Position numbers and translations under genes: made by a program. A DNA stretch of 64,000 nt, from assembly GCA_024516035.1 (NCBI GenBank), contig CM044964.1, positions 9,307,736 through 9,371,735 of the forward strand. Direction: 5' to 3'. The notes beneath the pieces were generated by a model, which did no database searches, had not been told where the DNA came from, and was given only the letters and a program-made list of their open reading frames with translations. The stretch's first letter is position 1, and every line of letters begins with the position of its first letter. Origin of the DNA: Bactericera cockerelli (Eukaryota; Arthropoda; Insecta; Hemiptera; Triozidae). Of the stretch, positions 54,774 to 64,000 are shown in pieces.

Positions 54774-54822
54774 AATTTGGGCTTGATGTCGCTTTCAACT
54801 GCATGGTCATATCACGACGATT
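54774..54822 (-). mobile_element. 5S SINE tail fragment
   Basis: GATGTCGCTTTCAACTGCAT, GGTCATATCACGACG; then a poly-T run at 54822-54842. Confidence 0.65.
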
Positions 54823-54989
54823 TTTTTTTTTTTTTTTTTTTTAATTTGTAGATACCTACAAGTGATTTTTTTTATAAATAATTTATGATATTAAAACAAC
54901 TTATTCTAGTGGTATGTTTAATCACTTGACATGATTATAACTTTAAAAAGTGTTTTATTTATTAAACAACAAACATAATTATCAAAGTT

Positions 54990-55085
54990 GGTAGATAAAG
55001 TCCAGAGAGGGATTGGGAGGAAAAGTCCCCAGAATACTCGATGCATTCCCTCTCTGGATCGCCAAGGACAGAAATTGGTAGAGTT
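54990..55085. repeat. Short dispersed repeat shared with 9175-9268
   Basis: GTCCAGAGAGGGATTGGGAG, GATGCATTCCCTCTCTGG and GCCAAGGACAGAAATTGGTA match the earlier copy. Confidence 0.75.
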
Positions 55086-55099
55086 TGGTCTTGGCTTTT

Positions 55100-55530
55100 G
55101 GGTTTAACATCGCTTTCAACAACTACATGGTCATATCACGACGGGCGATTAAGTTTAACACTTTGTGCGCCAAGCCCAAAATCGTGATTTTCCCCTGGGG
55201 CCACGATACAAAGGATTGTCTCTCAATATGCTTCAAAACTAGATAGGTGAAAACCAAGCACACTCTGATCATCCTCAGGAGGCCACGCTTCTAATTCTCA
55301 ATACAAAATAACACAGTAGTGTGGCCCATACTGAGACACAATGCTTCAAAGAGAGGTCTAGTGTCTCTCAAAATGAGAGACGTGGCCCCAGCGGGAAGTC
55401 GCTGTCGCTCATATTGAGCGACGTGGCGCACAAAGTGTTAAGCATAAATTCTCAGAATTTAACGATAACGGAAAGTCATGCTACCCACATGAACGTCACC
55501 CAGCCTGGGTAGGACTGAAAAGTAGGTATA
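55100..55530 (-). mobile_element. SINE core fragment split by a MITE
   Basis: GGTTTAACATCGCTTTCAAC and GGTCATATCACGACGG (to about 55145) are the tail in reverse. After the MITE, CATGAACGTCACCCAGCCTG and GGTAGGACTGAAAAG (55490-55522) are the core. Confidence 0.65.
55159..55437. mobile_element. piggyBac-like MITE, 279 bp, TTAA target duplication
   Basis: The ends are CACTTTGTGCGCCA and the inverse TGGCGCACAAAGTG, flanked by TTAA at 55155-55158 and 55438-55441. It contains short inverted pairs (CTCTCAAAATGAGAG; GTCGCTCATATTGAGCGAC). It lies in an intron of the zinc-finger gene, inside an older SINE. Confidence 0.85.
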
Positions 55531-55551
55531 AAAAAAGTAATTCCTCTCTAC

Positions 55552-55755
55552 CTTGAACGACTTTCCTCCTTCTCCCCCTCCTCCTCTTCTCAGGTACCAC
55601 CTCCTCCTCCTCCTCCTTCTCCTCCCCCTCCACTTGGTAGACGATGCCTCGTGTGAGGGACACATCGGGGTTGAGCTCATACGTGATAGACTGGGGGAGG
55701 GGTTTCCTCTGGGGGCGGAGCCTAAGGTGTGGGAGGCGTGGTCTTCTCCGGGTTC
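55552..55755 (-). CDS. C2H2 zinc-finger gene, basic exon, first visible
   Basis: The acceptor CTCTTCTGTTCGCAG precedes 55755 and the donor CAAG|GTAGAG follows 55552. It enters and leaves in phase 1. It reads TRRRPRLPHLRLRPQRKPLP, then SITYELNPDVSLTRGIVYQV, an acidic run (EGEEKEEEEE) and a basic run KRRRGRRRK, which is a likely nuclear localisation signal and partly AT-hook-like. There is no in-frame start, so at least one exon lies further upstream (above 55755); I could not find it. Joining to the next exon gives VVQ|V|DYSG in frame. All three junctions in this gene keep the frame. Confidence 0.8.
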
Positions 55756-55799
55756 CTGCGAACAGAAGAGGATGAGAAACGCTTGATTATGAAGAATAT

Positions 55800-56319
55800 G
55801 AAGTTTCAAAGTGGTGGGTTTAAAGTAAATAAATAAATAAAGTACTTTATTTGGAACAGAAATATTACATACCTACATCAAAATTAATACATAATTATAT
55901 CAGAACAACTGGTTCCAATTCAGCTTATTTGCTGAGGGTTTAAAGTGAGTATTATTAAAAACCCACTTACTTACTTATTAGGTAACATTTTTCCTTAGTA
56001 AGTGGCAACATTTTTATATATTATTTTTAGTTCTCTCTATTTACAAATTGATATGATTGTGTTTTAGTTGAACAAAGTGATCTATTTTCCATTAGATTAC
56101 AGACTTCACAAAGCTTCATGTTAACATGGAACCCTTGATTTTGAAGTTTTCAGGAGGAGAGGGTCATAATTCACGCTACTAATGGATTCTGGACAGCTCT
56201 GGAGTGGCCCACTGTTTGGACACAGCTGTCCTGGGGTGTATGGAGCTCAGATAACCAAGATACAGTACTGTGAGGACAAAGTACAGAATACCTCCTTATG
56301 TACTGCACAAAGGTAATTT
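55800..56319. other. No confident feature
   Basis: A minus-strand acceptor-like CTTTGTCCTCACAG lies near 56270, but the frames after it stop within 30 codons or do not fit phase 1. Upstream exons of the zinc-finger gene may still hide here. Confidence 0.3.
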
Positions 56320-56435
56320 AGGCTAAATTAATAGACAAATTCTACAATTCAAGTCATTGCTAAGCATCGATTTTCCCTATTCCCTACGCAAGCCGGGACT
56401 TAGCGCCAAAGGGGTATTACAAATCAGGGGTATTT
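56320..56435. mobile_element. Decayed Harbinger-like MITE, reverse
   Basis: AATTAATAGACAAATT, CAAGTCATTGCTAAGC, TTTTCCCTATTCCCTACGCA and ACTTAGCGCCAAAGGGGTAT resemble the reverse of 14650-14790. Confidence 0.6.
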
Positions 56436-56629
56436 CACCGACGCTAGATTAAAACAGTAGGTATGCAATGTGCCATACTTTACGCAAAAACATTAACCTC
56501 ACTACCTCAGTTCAAAATATAGGTTTAACAGCTTACTAATCAACTGATTAATACTAATCATCTGATTAGTACAGCCGGTGTTTTTTTATTGATGATAGAC
56601 TTTTGGAAGTCATTGATTTAAATTATGTG

Positions 56630-57118
56630 CAGTGGCGGCTCGTCGGGTGAAGACACTGAAGACATTTTCACCTAATTTTGAACAGTGAAAACACTACTCA
56701 TAATCCCTTGAACATAGCACAATTGATCCAACTCAAAGAAAAAAAAAAGAGTAAGCTTTGTGTAAAATAGATCAATGCTGCTTAACATTTCATGTTACTT
56801 TCCAAGGAGAACACCAAATGTGAAGACAATTCGAAATTGTCTTCAGTTGTCCTTGAATCAACCAATCAGAGTTGAGTATTTCCAAGTAGGTATCATGAAA
56901 TATTAGGCAACAACTATATCTATGTAGTCTGCTAGTGAAGACCGTCTTCAGTTGTATTCATTTTACATTATCTACACGACTTCATACGAAATGTCACGAA
57001 GCCACATACCATGTGCGATGTCATGTGTTTTTGATATTAACACTGTTGCCAGTAGCATTATGCCAGACCTAGGGAACCAGTCAATGATTTAGCTTCCCAT
57101 ATCTAGCACAATCTTGTA

Positions 57119-57158
<40 letters not shown>

Positions 57159-58758
57159 GTAGGCGTTAGGAAAGCGGGATTTTGTTTCAGGAATTTTGGA
57201 TATTATTTCTCATTTTTTGGGTTCTATGTACATAGTTACTAAACGATAGCCGATACCAATAAATTTTAACTACTAATGTATCTTGTCAACTATAGTCTTA
57301 AAAAGGACATCTCGATTGAAGTCAAATCTCGGAAATAATTATTTAATGTAGGTACCGAAATTAAGCCAAATAAGATAATCTCGTATCTAGTTGTTCCAAG
57401 AAGTTTTTAAATAGGGACAATGGTGGTCCTGTTTAAGATCCTGGCTATGGAACCACTTTTAAAAAAAATCATGAAATTAGACGTGTTGAAATGAAATTCT
57501 CAAGAGAAAATTCTGTTCAGGCGGTGTAGTATTAAAAATAAATAAATACGTCTTACATGATTTGAGGGATTTCTTTAAATTTAAAATATAGCTCTTGAAG
57601 TTTGTAGAAATTTAGCTATGAAATTAACTTGGCAACATTGTATCTCTTATCTTTAGAATGTAAACAAAACTTGTGCACTTTTTAAATTTTATTAGATTAT
57701 TTTTTTCAAATCTTTTCAACGGTAATCAAGTGACTTTTAATTGGTGTAACTAGTTAATAAAGTTATTTCCCAGTATTTGATACAGGATAGAAACATTATT
57801 CCTACCTGATCTGACCTGTGCTTTTCATAATAAGTTGAATATGAAGTAGCTATGTACTTCTTTCAGTGTCAGAAATAACATTATAATTATGCAGGTTGCA
57901 GGTAGCTAAGCACACAGCTTCCAGTGAAGTACTTAAAATTATAAGGCAATATCTGTGTTTTCAATAAATAGTCATACATCAATGGTAACCCAAATTTAAG
58001 CTGATTTAATATTTGTAGTAAGTATGTTTTCTTAGATTTATTTTGTAATCTGGTGGTGGATTTTCTTCCAGTTTTGGATTGTAATTTTTAGTCTTCAACT
58101 AACTTTCTTTCCTTCCCAGTTCTAACCCCTCTTTAAAATGTTGTACCTACCTATCTACTGAGGTATAATCCTAATATTTTTATTTTAATTCCTTTTTACC
58201 AACTTTTAGTTAATATTTTTTATTAAGATGAATAAATATTTTTTATTAAGATGAATAATTAATAACAATATTTCAAAGAAACAATGAGATTCCCACAAAA
58301 TCATGGGGTTCAAACATTAAAAGTAACCCCATTCAGATTAAGAAGTAATGAGGATAAGAAAGATATTATGATTACTGGATGTCCAATTTCTCCAGTTACT
58401 ATAACCACCACTAAAAAAGTAAAGCAAATGCCTGCCCCACAGCCATACAGTTCAAGCCTGAATGGCTTATGAAAAATGAATGGCTGTGTACCAGCTCAAG
58501 TGTTGACAAATTGTTCTGCTGGCCTTGTTTATTTATTAAGTACCAAGTGTTCTCCAAAAAAAGTACCTATAAAAACTTAAATGATGCAAAACTGGTATGA
58601 GAGAAAATCATGCTCTGCAGGGAAACAGCCATCACATACAATGGGCTGTGTTTATGAGACCATAAGAACTAAGATCTGATAAATTAATAATTTTATTTTT
58701 TCAATACTTCTGGGTATAATTTGTCTTCACCTAGTCTTGAAGTCAGGAGCCGCCACTG
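56630..58758. mobile_element. hAT transposon (2,129 bp) with 8-bp TSD
   Basis: The termini are CAGTGGCGGCTC (56630) and GAGCCGCCACTG (ending 58758). They are flanked by the exact duplication ATTATGTG at 56622-56629 and 58759-58766. The right part (58280-58560) carries a decayed plus-strand frame with FKPEWLMKNEWLCTSSS, then LFCWPCLF, the typical TTF-type zinc-finger start of hAT transposases. A run of about 34 A lies at 57124-57157. No catalytic core is left. Confidence 0.9.
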
Positions 58759-58894
58759 ATTATGTGTTGACAATAGATCTAATAGAGGTCGGTGTAGTAA
58801 TTGAGGCTACTCCTGTGGAACTCCAACCAGTCTTTAGAAAAGTGTTGTATAGATTAAACCAATTGATTTCCTAGTGTGCAACTGTGAACCCTTA

Positions 58895-58975
58895 TCATTA
58901 AGTATCCGAGTGGTTGGCGCGTTGGATTTGAAATCAGGAGGTCAGGTAGTCGAGTTTCAAGCATGTATAATTTTA
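58895..58975 (+). mobile_element. tRNA-like SINE head
   Basis: CCGAGTGGTTGGCGCGTTGG, GAAATCAGGAGGTCAGG, then AGTCGAGTTTCAAGC resemble a serine-type tRNA head with a damaged box B. A second tRNA-like stretch (GACGGGGTAGTTGGTGTGAT) begins at 59038. Confidence 0.5.
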
Positions 58976-59103
58976 GTAATGCAGTTTGGAATAGCTGTGA
59001 CACCTCTCTCCCAACTTGATACAATACCTATCTCAGTGACGGGGTAGTTGGTGTGATGGACTAAGCTTGGAATAAGAAACTTGTGGTTTCGATTACTACT
59101 CAT

Positions 59104-59358
59104 GACCACCAACAAGTAGCCATCACACGACTCCGACTTGGCCATACTAGCTTGACTCATAGGTACCTCATGAATAAAACAGCTGTGAGACTTGCAACCA
59201 ACCACTGACGTTTAACCATATTCTGGACGAATGCAGACAATTCCACAACATCATAATAAAACTACAATTACCCACCACAATTTCACAGCTACTAGTAGAA
59301 CTACAAGAAAAACGCATACCATTTTTGAAAGAGACTAATCTCATAGATCTCATGTAGC
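59104..59358 (+). pseudogene. LINE RNase H-side C-terminal remnant
   Basis: HQQVAITRLRLGHTSLTHRY, then a one-base frameshift near 59182, CETCNQ, and LTFNHILDECRQFHNI, LPTTISQLLVELQ, FLKETNLIDLM, stop. The order RLRxGHxxLTH, CxxC, LTxxHILxxC, FLKETxL is that of I/R1-type LINE C-termini next to RNase H. Only about 80 codons are left. Confidence 0.85.
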
Positions 59359-59359
59359 T

Positions 59360-60180
59360 TTACTACAGCTAAAGTGGTGTTTAGACCAAATGACCATAGA
59401 TGTTGACGTAGCACCACTGTAATCTAATAAAATATAAATAGACTACTCATGACATAAATAATTCAGATGCGTGTTTCGAGTAACCTACAGCTATATGTCA
59501 ATATTCTCTTGTAAAAATAGCTGAATTTTTTCATAGAACTTTTTATTGTTAGTCACCTCCCTAAAAAATTACTAGCGATTTAAAAAATACCCATAGTACG
59601 TTCTTTGGCTTGTGTGCTTGTAAATAGTCTTTCTACCTAGGGTTATACAATATACATCTATGTAAGTGTGCAATATTTTATTGTAGATTAGATTTTTATG
59701 AAAAATACTAACTATCTACATAATTTTTATGTAGATAGGTAGTATTTTACACATGCACATGATAGCACGAACATATTACAGTGTATGAAGTGGTCGTCTA
59801 TGAAAAGTGTGAAGAAGTGATCACTAATGTTCTTAATAAGTACCTACGTAAAAAGACCTCAATGAAACGTTTATTCCCAAAAAATAAGTAAGAACCAAGT
59901 TTTTTAAAAAATAAATTAGGTAGATACGAACTGAACTCATAAAATAACTAAAGATAAAATGAATGATTTAGGAAAGAAGATAATAAATAAAATAACTAAA
60001 GAAATAAATTGAAAAATAAAATAAAACCAAGGAAAATAAGGTATAAAATAACTAAAAAGTTTACTCTTTATTTAATATTATTATTTTTACATTATAGTTT
60101 TTTTAGAATTTAAATCAATTTATAAGGGGAAAATAATATAAAACAGTGAATGGGAATATTTTTTTAAAAGGGAGGGGCTA
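59360..60180. other. AT-rich, no gene seen
   Basis: An inverted pair AATACTAACTATCTACATAA / TTATGTAGATAGGTAGTATT lies at 59704-59746 and may be a small hairpin element. Confidence 0.45.
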
Positions 60181-60229
60181 ATAAGCAAATTATAAAAGGA
60201 AAAAATGAACCAAATAAATAATAAAAACT

Positions 60230-61115
60230 TGAGAGTGAGAGGGAGGGGAGAAGTGGAAGAGAGAAAAAATAAGGAGAGGAGGAGGGAGGGGAAGAAGTGG
60301 GAGAGGGAGGAGAAAAAATAAGGAGAGTGAGGAGGGGAGGGGAAGAAGTGGGAGAGGGAGGAGAAAAAATAAGGAGAGTGAGGAGGGGAGGGGAAGAAGT
60401 GGGAGAGGGAAAGGAGAAAAAAATAAGGAGGAGTGGGAGAGTGAGGAGGGAGGGGAAGAAGTGGGAGAGGGAGGAGAAAAATAAGGAGAGTGAGGAGGGG
60501 AGGGGAAGAAGTGGGAGAGGGAGGAGAAAAATAAGGAGAGGGAGGAGGGGAGGGGAAGAAGTGGGAGAGGGAGGAGAAAAAATAAGGAGAGGGAGGAGGG
60601 GAGGGGAAGAAGTGGGAGAGGGAGGAGAAAAAATAAGGAGAGGAGGAGGGGAGGGGAAGAAGTGGAGAGGGAGGAGAAAAAATAAGGAGAGTGAGGAGGG
60701 GAGGGGAAGAAGTGGAGAGGGAGGAGAAAAATAAGGAGAGTGAGGAGGGGAGGGGAAGAAGTGGGAGAGGGAGGAGAAAAGATAAGGAAGTAGAGAGGAG
60801 AGGGGAGGGGAAGAAAGTGAGAGAGGAGGAGGAGAAAAAATAAGGAGAGTGAGGAGGGGAGGGGAAGAAGTGGGAGAGGGAGGAGAAAAAATAAGGAGAG
60901 TGAGGAGGGGAGGGGAAGAAGTGGGAGAGGGAGGAGAAAAGATAAGGAGAGTGAGGAGGGGAGGGGAAGAAGTGGGAGCAGGAGGAGAAAAAATAAGGAG
61001 AGTGAGGAGGGGAGGGGAAGAAGTGAGAGAGGGAGGAGAAAAGATAAGGAGAGTGAGGAGGGGAGGGGAAGAAGTGAGTGAGAGAGGAGAAAAAATAAGG
61101 AGAGGAAAAAGAAAT
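60230..61115. repeat. Polypurine minisatellite, ~50-58-bp units
   Basis: GGGGAAGAAGTGGGAGAGGG, then AGGAGAAAAAATAAGGAGAG and TGAGGAGGGGA, repeats about 16 times with small length changes. The plus strand is nearly all purines. Frames here encode only Ser/Pro/Leu or Arg/Glu/Gly repeats and are not genes. Confidence 0.95.
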
Positions 61116-61129
61116 AAGGTTTCATGACT

Positions 61130-64000
61130 TTGAAGAAAAACATCAATGGAAATGTTAGGACAAAACGTCTGCAATAATATTTATGCATGCATCTGATCAG
61201 ATTAGATTATTGAAACTGGTATGTGAGAACCAAATTTCACTTTTGATGGATAGGTGGCTACTTGGAAATTAAAATTCAAGTTTGTGTAAAGATACGAAGT
61301 AATTTAGACGAAGAAGAAACAAAACAAAAAAGAAATAAATACAGAAAGAGAGGAAAACAATGATGGAATAAATGAAAACAACAAAGAAGAAACTAAAACA
61401 AAAAGTGGATATTGAGAGAAACTTTATGAAATATTGAAAAAGTGCGTAAACAAAATCAAATGCCCGTTTGTGTGAAAAATTTCTAGCTATACTATTTGAT
61501 TGGTACTCTATTATAGCTATTTTCATTTTATTTTGTCTTAAATTATAATTTGTCGTTTTTTTTTCATGAAAAACAGGCTACTTGTAATCTGATGAACATG
61601 ATAGTTGACCTTCCTGGTAGTAATTGTCTATTCTGATAGAATTTATCAAAATTAACAGTAAGGTATATGATTTTCATAACACAGGGAGTACTTAGCAGTG
61701 AAAAATCAGGCCATGGAAGCAATCAAAATTGTTTCCAAGCATCCTTGATGTGAAAGGCCTTGTCGATTGTTCTATGGATTCACTTTTAAATGACTGATTA
61801 ATCTGATTATAAAAAAAAACATCAGAATCTGCAATAATCACAAGAGAAATTTTTGAAAATGTGGGTATATAAATATTAAATAAGATGGGAAAATAATCTG
61901 GATTTTTCCAATAGCTATTTTCAATAAAAACAAATCGTTCAATCAAAACATACCAATTGCAAAAATGAAAGATTTACAGGTCCGTTTGGACTTATAAAAG
62001 TACCTACCTATGTAGCCTGATATAATAAAATATTCTAGATATAAAATAATGTTATATGATGCTATAATATTGTACCACAAAGTGAATTATACAAATTGCA
62101 CGTTTAAACAAAGGAAATATTTTAAAAACAATTTTACAAGTGGAAATTTATGTAGAGTTAAATTACTGCAACAGTTTGATATGTAACTTTTGTGCTCTTC
62201 CAGATTACATGATTGGCGTCGATTATATGTCATGAAATGTTTTTTCGGAGGATATCACTTTATTGGATTAATTACATACCTATACGGTGGGATGACAGTG
62301 GATTTCAATATTTGCAGGTTGAAGTTGGCAATATTTTTATATTTTGCGAAGGATATTAGAGTTATATATTAAAAAGTAATTCTTATCTAACTATGATGAA
62401 AAAACTATTTCCCCTTTAATATTGATTAGATTATTGACTGACGATTTCATGATATACCATTTCAGCACTAAAGTAAATTAACTTTTTAGAAGAAAGTAAA
62501 GTAATTTAAAAAAAATAACTATTCATGTTTATACGTAACATGTATATAATGGGTATAGTAAAAAGTAGTAATTTTATGTCTACTTTTAAAAAATCGTAGA
62601 GAAATTATCTAACATTCTAATGCCTTCTTGGAAATCCACCTAAACTAAAATGTGTATATTACCTGAAAATTATAGGGCTGATGAATAAAACATATTTTAA
62701 AATAGTGTGAACCTTAATTATAACTACTATGCACGATTAAAAGTTACAAGTGAGAGAGATTTACAAAACATATTTTACTAAATACATTCTAACAGAAACC
62801 ATAGGTGAAATGTATATTAGAAAATAATTTGGCGGGGGTATCCACGGGTTTCATAAGATGCAAATCCCACCGAAACCAAATGAAGAAAATTTAAGTTCTG
62901 ACCTTTATTGTAAAATATTAAATTAAAGTCATCAGGAAAGTTGAATTGAAATTATTTTCCACGCAGACAATATTAAAGAACTCAAACTCAGATCATTTCA
63001 AACACTCAAACATTTCAAAATATGAAACACAATTTTCCTGTAGAATATTTTGCGGTTTCGTTCTGAGTAGGTTTTTGTGAACTTTATTCTGTAATAATGT
63101 ATTGAACTTGTTTTTTAAAGGCATAAACTTTCTTTTCAATATTCGGTTTCAGTACGGAAGGGCAAAATACGAAGAAAGTTATTGAACTATACCTAATAAC
63201 TACTATCCTACAAATTACTTTGAATGCAAAATACACTTTACAATTAGAAATATTAAAAAAATCTAGTTAACTTGATAAATATATGAAATCTTCATAAATA
63301 CACATAACTTTATACCTAGTATATTTTTATAAATCAATGTAAAGGATAATCAAAGTTTATAAACATTTACAATAAAGTCAACTAAGCAACATAGTATAAA
63401 AATATTCATAATTTTATAGAATCGATCTCAAAATAAATCCTACTGATTCATCCAACAAACGCTAATGAATTAAGATTTCAATTTGCAAGTACCCATACAA
63501 CATTATTAGATGATTCCAAGGTGAGAGATATGTGTTCTTTGAAAATATCACCATGAATGGTGATTTGATGATAGATAGTTTGATTTTACATGAGCCTTCA
63601 ACCTTCAACATAGTAATACACGTGTATATGTATAATACAGTAGGGTACAAGCCAATTGTTAAACAAATTTATCTCTAAAATGTTATAAAACATTAACTCA
63701 AATAAAATTTCAGGCTTAATGAGCTTAATAATAACGTACGAGCGGTACGAGCAAGGCACTATATTAACACTATAACTAATTATTTAATTTATCTGGAAGA
63801 CACCTGCGATTATTGTTGTCAATTGTTTATTTTTAATTCTAATTTTATTATTTATTATAAATAATTCACTTATTAATGCGGTTCACTTTAGTTAGGTATA
63901 CCTATTAGTTTCACATTTCATTTCTATCAGCCAGAGATTGGAAAAAATGTAAATTGTCACCTATGTCAATACACTTTTCAGTAAGGACCTAGAATTTTTT
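61130..64000. other. AT-rich DNA, no gene or repeat recognised
   Basis: No splice-bounded frame with coding bias, no SINE head and no tandem array was seen. A 60-codon frame at 62190-62372 follows a possible acceptor (GCTCTTCCAG) but has no domain. Confidence 0.5.

Noticed and set aside
60164..61188. Two 330-residue Ser/Pro/Leu-rich minus-strand frames
   Set aside because: They are two frames of the same polypurine minisatellite, periodic and low in complexity, so not proteins.
62190..62372. Possible exon after GCTCTTCCAG
   Set aside because: No domain, no partner exon and AT-rich codon use; chance is more likely.

Overview
The window looks like a repeat-rich piece of an arthropod nuclear genome, most likely an insect. 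The evidence is intron-containing genes with GT-AG splice sites, an AT-rich background, many tRNA-headed and 5S rRNA-headed SINEs, non-LTR retrotransposon fragments, hAT, piggyBac-like and Tc1/mariner-like elements, and a DUF4817-type helix-turn-helix fragment of a kind common in insects. A hemipteran is plausible, but I cannot prove it. There is one 100-base assembly gap (25616-25715).

Layout. 1-5.9 kb: a 174/176-bp satellite with a three-unit higher-order repeat, two tRNA-derived SINEs, a four-unit ~400-bp tandem array, and a 22-bp minisatellite of about 44 copies. 7-9.6 kb: SINEs, MITE-like DNA and a LINE tail. 9.8-15.9 kb: the first host locus. Two related terminal exons (9806-10110 and 13458-13786) share a splice phase and a hydrophobic C-terminus. 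An upstream exon (12578-12749) matches the second one in phase. A 2,072-bp hAT element with an 8-bp target duplication (13769-15840) sits immediately before the original stop codon of the second exon. 16-28 kb: SINE clusters, a 5'-truncated LINE, the gap and AT-rich DNA.

28.5-31 kb: a 5'-truncated LINE with an 812-codon open frame and an intact YADD motif, lying between two ~700-bp repeat copies in opposite orientation. 33-35.7 kb: two long hairpin elements and a tandem array interrupted by a TTAA-flanked piggyBac-like MITE. 36-50.5 kb: more SINEs (many 5S-derived), three further long hairpin elements, a nested GC-rich palindrome and LINE C-terminal remnants.

52.1-55.8 kb (minus strand): the best-supported host gene, the last four coding exons of a C2H2 zinc-finger protein. 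One finger is split by an intron, and the introns hold SINE, LINE and MITE debris. 56.6-58.8 kb: a second hAT element with 8-bp target duplications and a TTF-type zinc-finger relic. 59 kb: a LINE RNase H-end remnant. 60.2-61.1 kb: a polypurine minisatellite. 61.1-64 kb: AT-rich DNA with nothing recognisable.

The genes do not form a pathway. The main story is how mobile elements are built and how they affect the host loci: SINEs with different Pol III heads share one core, several LINE and SINE tails share a small hairpin before a CGCC motif, and a transposon has altered the end of a host reading frame.
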